From: Alnus glutinosa
Lineage: Eukaryota > Streptophyta > Magnoliopsida > Fagales > Betulaceae
Assembly (NCBI RefSeq): GCF_958979055.1
Contig: NC_084899.1
Location: 22,201,501-22,265,500 of the forward strand
Reading direction: 5' to 3'
Length of the DNA stretch: 64,000 nucleotides
The notes under the pieces are model-generated. The model saw only the letters and a program-made list of their open reading frames with translations, was not told the DNA's origin and ran no database searches. The translations under genes were made by a program, and so were the position numbers. Positions 57,053-64,000 of the stretch are shown here, piece by piece. The number at the start of each line of letters is the position of its first letter. Positions within the stretch are counted from its first letter, which is position 1.

Positions 57053-59740
57053 TGTAATACCCCGTATTTTAAGATATTAAATAAAATATCTTAAAATAAG
57101 ATTTAAAACCTAATAATATAAATAGAATAAATATGAATATTTATTAGATAAATATTCATCAATCTTTTTATTCATCAATTTTAAGTATAAATGTTTATAA
57201 GATTGAATATTTACTAGAAGTATAATAATGGGTCTAATTTATTAAGAGATTTAAATAAAAGAAAATTTGGATGAACAGTATGTCAATCGATCCACCAAAA
57301 CTATCAATCAATCCACTTACTATTCATGTCGATCGATCAACACAAATAGTCGATTGATCGAGGGTGAACAGTGTGTCGATCGATCCACCAAAAAAATCGA
57401 TCGATCGACTTTCTGCAGAAACAAATTCTTGCATCGAATCATCTAGGATTTGATTTTTATTACAAAATCTCTCCAAATCTTCTCCCCAGCTGTTAGATGC
57501 GATCGTTTTGGAGCAATCTTGGCTGCCCATTTCACTATAAAAGGAACCCAATCATTTCCTCCAATTACACATCTCAATTTCTATCAATTCTCTCCAAAAA
57601 CTCTCTCAGTTTCTCTCAGCTCTCTCTCTCTTTTGGTCTGTCCAGCAACAAGATAGGTAGAAGAAGGAAGATCAGAGACGCTCTTTCTCTCCCGTGGGTA
57701 ATCTCTCTCAAACTCTCTTTCTCTCCCTCTCTATTTATCTATCTCTCTCTCGGCTCTACCTACTGTGAAGGAAGAAGAAGAAGAAGAAAAAGAAAAGAAA
57801 AAGAAGAAAATAAAAGAATAAAAGAAAGAAGAAAATATAAGGAAAATGATATTTAGTTTTAAATAACGTGTTATTTTAATATTTTAGTGATTTAATAGTT
57901 TTTATTATTTTAAGTATCTAATGTTTTTAAGATGTGTTTTAAACAAGGTATTTTAAGCGGAGTATTGAAATATAAAAATACACCGTTATGATGCCTGAGT
58001 GAAAATATATTATTTTACAAAAGCGCCGTCACGCTGCCCAAATACTTTTAAGTATTTTAGGTGCTATTGATACTAATGCCGTTATTTGGCCCAGATTTTA
58101 ATAAGGTTACTATTCTAATCACTTGTTTTGAAACATAAAGCTCATTATTTATATTTGATAAGTTATTATGTTTATTTGATATAAAAATAAATATATATGA
58201 TTTTTAATGTTAAAGCTTTTATAATGCTACTTTAACTAAAATTGGAATTTTGGTTATTATTTATAAATGCTATTATAATGTTCGCATGAAATATGTAGCA
58301 TTATAATTAATCAATTTTATATGCCGTTATAATGTCAAAACAACATTATGTTATTTAGGGATCAAAAGCGATAAAAAAGAATATTATGAGAACTGTTTTA
58401 ATAATAAAAAATGTTTACAGGCTTCAATAAATGTTGTGATAAAGTCCACATAAAATATTAATAATAAAATGTAATTTGATCAATTTTATATGCCGTGGTA
58501 ATGTTCAAGCGAAAATAGGAGATAATATTTAAATAGGAAATTATATTAAGGATTAAAGGTTAGAAATTAGAATAGGATTAAAATGCATTTTTAGTGAATT
58601 ATACTAATTCACTATTTGCTTGTATTATATATGTATATATTGCAGTGATTATATCTGTGAACGCTTTCCTGAAGCTAGAAGAATTACTGTGAGTATTTCT
58701 TACTCACTGAGGATGATACGCGTGGTTTGGTCTTTAATGACTAGTGATTGTTGTTTTATTTAATTGTATGCATATGGTTTGGCATTTGATATGTTTAACA
58801 TGATTTGGTTGGAATTATGTATATGATGTTGTTTGCATGATTATATTGTGGTAAAGTTATGAGTTATGAATGGGTTAGTAAAAAGATTGGAGGTTTAGGT
58901 ACCAAGGCGTCAGTGAATTGAGGAGACCAACGGATGAACTGAGGTTTACGTACCAAGGCGTCAAGCAATTGACTAGATTAACGGGTAAACCAAAAGTTTA
59001 GGTACCAATGCATCAATACACTGATAAGACCGACGGATAAAAACCAAAGGTTGAAGGAATAATGATAATAAGTTGGCGGGCACAAGGCCCACAGTGGGAG
59101 CATAATGCCCCATAGTAGACTGGCAAGCACAAGGCTCACAGTCGAGGCACAAGGCCTAAGAACCAATAAGCTTTACAGTTTAAGGAGCACAAGGCTCATA
59201 GAAAACCTCTTAGCTAAGCACAAGGCTTTAGCAAGAGTGAATGCAAATATATGACTTAAGTAAATAAAGAGTTAAAATAGATAAATGAATGTGATTAAAT
59301 GTATGTGAATATAACTATCATCATTTGATTGCATTGTATATGGTTAAATAAATCAATGTGTTACTGTGGTTAATGACCGTTGACTCATTAGACCACAGCA
59401 TGAGATAGTGTTAACCACAATCACATGCGAGTTTTTGCAGGAATAAATGAAGCAGCTTAAGGATGAGACTTTCAGCATATAATCATTATTTGGAGAAAAC
59501 AGTAGTTATGTATTTATTAAGTGCCACATGTGACACATATTGTATTATTTTGGAATGTAATTATTATATCAGAACAAAAGGTTATTATTTTTATAATAAA
59601 GTTATTTAGTCAGCTCTGACGTGTCATTGTTAAAGAAAAATTATATTTCGCTGCCAATATTTAACTCTGATGATGTCCTAATGTCATGTGAAAATTGAAA
59701 TTTTCGCTTACGTTTTTTTTGTAAAAAGCAGGGCATTACA
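57053..59740. mobile_element. Large solo LTR (2.7 kb), Ty3/gypsy-like
   Basis: Starts TGTAATACCCCG and ends GGGCATTACA, an inverted pair typical of large plant gypsy LTRs. The exact duplication ATTCC lies at 57048-57052 and 59741-59745. A TATA-box CTATAAAAGG at about 57535 precedes a CT-rich leader. Inside are degenerate tandem repeats: TCGATCGATC motifs (57290-57415), about three 60-bp units containing GTACCAAGGCGTCA (58895-59040), and 'agcacaaggc' units (59090-59235). No coding domain or partner LTR, so it is a solo LTR. Confidence 0.8.
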
Positions 59741-59890
59741 ATTCCCACCCTCTCCCATTTATCTAATTCTTTTTCTCCTTGTATAGGCCGAGATTCCCCT
59801 TCTTCCTACATGTTCCTTATTTTTTTTTTTCTTGTTATTCTCATTGTAATTACAAAAAGAAAAAAAAGAAAAAAAGAAAAAAGTATTCTC
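59741..59890 (+). mobile_element. LINE tail (part 2) with poly(A)
   Basis: Continuation of the LINE interrupted at 57052, ending in an A-rich tail at about 59851-59881, then AAGTATTCTC, the likely target duplication. Confidence 0.5.
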
Positions 59891-60197
59891 CTAATTATCT
59901 CGCTTCAGGTTTCTCTATCATCTTTCCTAATCAGAAAATAGTGAAACAAGTTCCCTTTCTTTCAATTTCAACATCGTATCATTATCAACACTTGTCAAAA
60001 CTTCCTTTTCTGGACTAGTTAGCAAGAGAGAGAGAGATGGAGAGCAAAGGTCACAGTTAAAGAGAAATAACTTGTGCACAACCAAAGGCTGATTGTTGAG
60101 GCTATGGAATATTTTTGGAGTGGCCATTAGCCAAGCGCACATCAAAATATCTCCCATACAAAGATATACGACATATGTTTTATAAGCTTCAGTAGTG
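59891..60197. other. Intergenic, nothing recognised
   Basis: No gene or repeat structure identified. Confidence 0.4.
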
Positions 60198-60636
60198 TGT
60201 TACGTGAATACGTAACGGATCTTGTAACACTCATTTCAACAGGAAAAGAAGCAGAATTTTGCTTCTTATTCTTGCATATAATTGCTAATTGCAATAATCA
60301 ACGGTAGGAAATTAGAGATTCCTGGGTCTCGTATCAAACACAAGGTTTTAGAATTAAATTTGCATACCTTTTATTATAATGTTCATCTCTTTAAATAGAG
60401 AGAACTAAACGACTTTGAGATAAACTCTCATGCCACAACTAAAATACTTTGGAGATAACTCCCACAAACTCGATTGGATACTGGCCCTTATAATTAGAGC
60501 CTTACTCCTACTCAAACTAAATGACCAAAACAATTGAAAGACTACATCTTAGCACTACAGTGAAGTACTCAAACTAAAAGACCAATAACAGTTGAAAGAC
60601 TACTACTCCCGTGCATGCAAACGTGACTTCATAACA
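60198..60636 (-). mobile_element. 3' LTR remnant with polypurine tract, minus strand
   Basis: A 439-bp segment begins TGTTACG and ends CATAACA on the plus strand, an inverted pair. On the minus strand the sequence before it (rightwards, 60637-60650) is AAGGGGGGTGGAA, a polypurine tract, so this is the 3' LTR of a minus-strand retrotransposon. A TATTTAAA-type TATA on the minus strand is near 60397. Only about 80 bp of internal sequence is recognisable; the rest and the other LTR are absent. Copia-like by size. Confidence 0.5.
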
Positions 60637-61811
60637 TTCCACCCCCCTTAGATTGGCCATTTCCCTCAAGGCCAATTTGTTTACTTTAGTCCATCGCCCC
60701 TGTTACGACCCTTTATTTTTTTTTGGTTACAAAAGGAAATCACCACAGTGGCATGACGATTAGTCATTAAGCCAACTCAATGTGCACATCCCATAATATG
60801 CACCTAACACATCAAAGATAATAAACAATGCAGTGAAAACTATTATCATAAAGTAATGAATGCTAACTAGCTAGGGGTGTACAAACGGTTATAACCGACG
60901 GTTATTGGCTAAAACCGCTAACCGCCTAGGCGGTTATTGTATTTTACCAACTGCCTCTGCTAACCACCTAGGCGGAGGCAGTTATTTATATAACCGCCGG
61001 TTAGCGGTTATTGACTACATAACCGGCGGTTATATAACCGCTTTTGAAGATGGGTTTTGGCCGGTTTTGGGTTAATTTTGTTTGATTTTGGGCCTGTTTC
61101 ATCCACTTTTTGGGCTGTTTTAGTGCAGATTTTAAGATCAAAATCCAAAAGTTTTTGATTAGTAACAAATCAAAATCAAAATCCAAATAGAAATACAAAT
61201 TCAAATCCAAAACATATGCTCGTTCATCGAATCATCGGCGGCGCTACCCACATGAGTTGCACTAGTACCAATTGTACCACTATGAGTGTCCTCCATCTAT
61301 TATACACAACTCAGAAAAAATTAAACACAGCCCAGAACAAATTTAACACAACGAAAAAAAAAAAGAAAAAAAAAAGACCTAAACAACAACCGAAATCTCT
61401 AATCATTCACATTTCACAATACAATAACACAACCCAACAGAAAATTATTCTGACCTAAACAGTAAACAACAACCCAAAATGAAAAATAGAAAACCTAAAA
61501 TGAAGAAATAATATCTTCCAACATCCAGTAAATAGAGAACAATTAGAACATTGTATAGTATTATACCAGTAGCCACACACAAACAGTAAAATCAACCCAA
61601 AATGAAAAACCGAAACCCTAAAACAAACAAAAATCGTACACAGTGGCACCCCTTAAAAAATTCGAGAGAACATCCCTAGACCAAGAAAAATTGCACGCAG
61701 TAGTAGTACACACCCTAGCCTAAAAAAACAGAGAAAAAAAACAAGAGAAACTGAGAAATACTGGAGAACCTTATAGTGTAGCAGCGGTGGCGGGGACGAG
61801 ATGAGTGGAGA
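60637..61811. other. Intergenic, hAT-like end and AT-rich repeat
   Basis: At about 60873, AGGGGTGTACAAACGG is followed by many ACCG/CGGTTA words (to about 61040), the pattern of a non-autonomous hAT end; the partner end was not found with confidence. The rest is A-rich with repeated 'aacccaaaatgaaaaa'. No gene. Confidence 0.4.
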
Positions 61812-64000
61812 TGTAATATCCCAATTTTTTTTATAATAATAATAATAATTATATATATATATATATATATATATAACTTATTAAGTAAGTTGTAAAAAAA
61901 AAAAAAAAAAAAAAAGAAGAAGAACTTGCACGGCAAGTTGTTCTTTTCCTTTAATAATCCTTCTCTTCTTTATTTTCGTCAACTTCTTCTTTCTTCATTA
62001 TTTTTTTCTTTCTTCTTCTGTTCTTCGTTTCTTCTTTCTTCTTTGTGCTTCTCGAGCACAGAGACTCACAGAGAGAGAGACCAGAAAGACGAGAGAGAGG
62101 GACTCGGGAGATAGAGAAAGAGAGATCGGAGAGAGAACAGAGAGACCGAGAGATTGGAAGAGAAGGAGCCGAACCCAGGAGCTCGGACCGGTGGACCCGT
62201 GAACCCAGGGAGCTCCGAACCTCCATGACCGGCGGACCAGTGGCGGATTCCGACGAAACCGTGCTATGTCCGGCGCATTTTCCGGCGAGCTTAGACGATT
62301 TTTCCGGCCGATCCACGAAGACCCGAAGCCCTGATCCTAAACTCGACCCGCAACCCGCCAGACCCGAGAGCCTTGATGCCCGATCCTCCCAGTCCGGTGG
62401 CCTGAGACGCGATTTCCGACGTTTGGGGGCTGCTCTCCGGTGGTTTTTCGTCGGTAGTGGACTGCTCAGCAACCCGCACGACCCATGACCGTGCAACTGT
62501 GACCCTGTTACCCAGAACCCGACCCGTGACCGCTGAACCTGAGAGGAAGACCCGATTCTTCCTAAGCGTTTTCCGGGGGCCAGAGTGGAAGACCGGCGAT
62601 TCCAGGAGTGGTTTCCGACGAGTTCGTGATCCGTAGGTGTGTAAAACCCGAGCAACCCGAACCTGTGAACCGTTGGACCCGAGAAGAGATTCGGTCTTCC
62701 AAGTGATTTTCCGGCGGAACTAGTGATGTTTTTTTTTCTCCGGTGGATTTTCTGGAAAAATCCTAAAGTGAGTGAATCTTATATTTAAGTTTAATTTAAT
62801 TATTGATTTGGGTTGAGTTTTTAATGAATTGGTGTTTTGGGTTTTTACTCGGTTGTTTATGTTTGGGTATGTTGAGATTACTTAATCGGAGTAGAATTTG
62901 TGTATTGCGGTTGGGAAATTATTGATGGATACTATGATTTGGGGTTGAACCCGTGCGTTTTGGAGCTTTGGGTGTTTGAACTGATTATGGGTTGTAGAGT
63001 ATTTTATTAATAATTTTGGCTATATGGTTCTTTGATTATGAATGGGTGTGCGTGATATGAGACATACTTTGGGTGTTCTAGTTTATAGATGGTGTTTAGC
63101 TGTTTGGTTAATTCAATATTGGACGTATTTTCTAATTCGGTTGAAACTAAGTGTAATAAGGATTATGTTTGCATCATGAACTCTTGGACCAAGGATATGG
63201 TTTTCAAGAGGGGATTGCCATTTTTGGAAGATATCCTGTGATTGGGACTGAGTGAGTCACGCTTGTTGGTAGTTTAGTCTCTAGGTAATAATGTGGATTT
63301 AAGGTTGTTGGCAGACTATGCAATTTGGAAAATCTCCGGTTGCGTGTTATGTTTATTTTTATTAAGTATTAGGTTACAAATTTTAGAATATTCTTCTAAG
63401 CTTATTCTTTCAATTTATTTAGGTAAAAGCTCGACTCCGAGGCTAACGGCTAGTGCAGGTAAGGGGATACAACACCGAAAAACCCCCAACAAGATTTTAT
63501 TATAAATCTTTTGAAAAAGTGTTGGGGAATTTTACAAAGCGTTGATCATGTGATTTTTAATGCGAAGCTTTTATTGCTCATATGTTATTATTCAAGAATT
63601 TTGTGCATAAATTATAGTTATGAGTAAGAGCATTTTTTTAAAGATATGATTTATGCATAATTACAGATATGATTAAGAGCATTTTAAAGTTATGATTTAT
63701 GCATAATTAAAGTTATGATTATGAGCATTTCAAAAATTATGAATTATGCCTACTCAGAGAAATGATAAAGAGCATTTGAAAGATATGATTACAGAGAATT
63801 CCAAAGTATATGATTCTATTCAAGGATACAGTTTTGAAAGAAAAGAGATTCTAAAGTTAAATTCTGCACATGACTACAGTTATGAAAACGGCTCTTACAG
63901 TTTTGAAATAAAGTATACAGTTAAAGCAGAGCCCACAGTATTACAGAAAACGTTCATGTGCAGTAACCGTTTAACCCTGAGGCACTATTACAGCTAGAAT
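61812..64000 (+). mobile_element. Partial LTR, gypsy-like, runs off the window
   Basis: Starts TGTAATATCCC, nearly the same end as the solo LTR at 57053, then an AT microsatellite (61850-61875), a CT/GA-rich leader (62060-62160), a GC-rich stretch to about 62700 and AT-rich DNA with a 'ggctaacggctagtgcaggt' region near 63445. This layout parallels the 57053 LTR. The minus-strand 234-codon frame and plus-strand 147-codon frame here are Arg/Ser-rich translations of this GC-rich DNA and not genes. No other end lies inside the window. Confidence 0.5.

Noticed and set aside
57290-57420. TCGATCGATC cluster as a regulatory array
   Set aside because: It lies within the solo LTR and is explained as internal LTR repeats.
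60868-61700. Complete hAT element from AGGGGTGTACAAACGG to about 61710
   Set aside because: A weak right end (acacaccctag) is present, but no 8-bp duplication matches; only the left end is credible.
61951-62655. 234-codon minus-strand and 147-codon plus-strand frames
   Set aside because: Arg/Ser/Gly-rich frames open on both strands in GC-rich LTR leader DNA; no domain or homolog pattern.

Overview
The window is nuclear DNA from a woody-type eudicot, most likely a rosid. This rests on GT/AG-spliced genes with plant-only families (pectate lyase, DYW-class PPR, LRR receptor kinases, a B3 transcription factor), AT-rich spacers and a dense load of plant transposons. No virus, bacterial operon or CRISPR is present. 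Gene names come from recalled homologous proteins; no database search was run.

Genes, left to right: a seven-exon secreted pectate lyase (7531-12173, +); the LRR pseudokinase TMKL1 (16318-19481, -); the plastid RNA-editing PPR-DYW factor LPA66 (24300-26345, -); an intronless, end-truncated copy of the spliceosome-associated WD40 protein PRL1 (27180-28145, +); a small four-exon plastid-targeted membrane protein I cannot name (28888-32117, -); an RGI/RGFR-type LRR receptor kinase (35393-38997, +); and the seed master regulator ABI3 (48993-51790, -). As I recall, TMKL1 and ABI3 are neighbours in Arabidopsis (At3g24660/At3g24650), with a pectate lyase and an RGI receptor elsewhere in the same chromosome-3 region. 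Another pectate lyase, LPA66 and another RGI lie at At5g48900-48940. The window therefore looks like an unfractionated version of a block that Arabidopsis split between two duplicated segments. The genes share no single pathway; what links them is conserved position.

The spaces between genes are a layered record of transposition, and many insertions can be delimited to the base by target-site duplications (TSDs). The clearest is 42182-47932: a 5'-truncated LINE (17-bp TSD) that received a 789-bp solo LTR (TSD CTTTG) and a young Ty1/copia element (TSD CGTCC). The copia element has unusual TAT...ATA LTR ends and only the 3' half of pol. Others are a copia-type solo LTR (5815-6238), a LINE-type retroposon (13110-14059), a tRNA-derived SINE (40884-41004), two PIF/Harbinger-like elements with TTA/TAA TSDs (15317-15986 and 55815-56605; the second seems to carry a piece of a kinase-regulator gene), a hAT-like element (54669-55731), a 2.7-kb solo LTR inside another LINE tail (57053-59740), a second LTR of that type running off the right edge, and several fold-back families.

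The right-hand 12 kb (52-64 kb) contains no gene I would defend; it is essentially transposon sequence. No novel multi-gene system is evident. The most unusual items are the nested transposon stack, the non-canonical copia element with an open RT/RNase H frame that starts in its own LTR, the intronless PRL1 copy and the gene-fragment-carrying DNA transposon.
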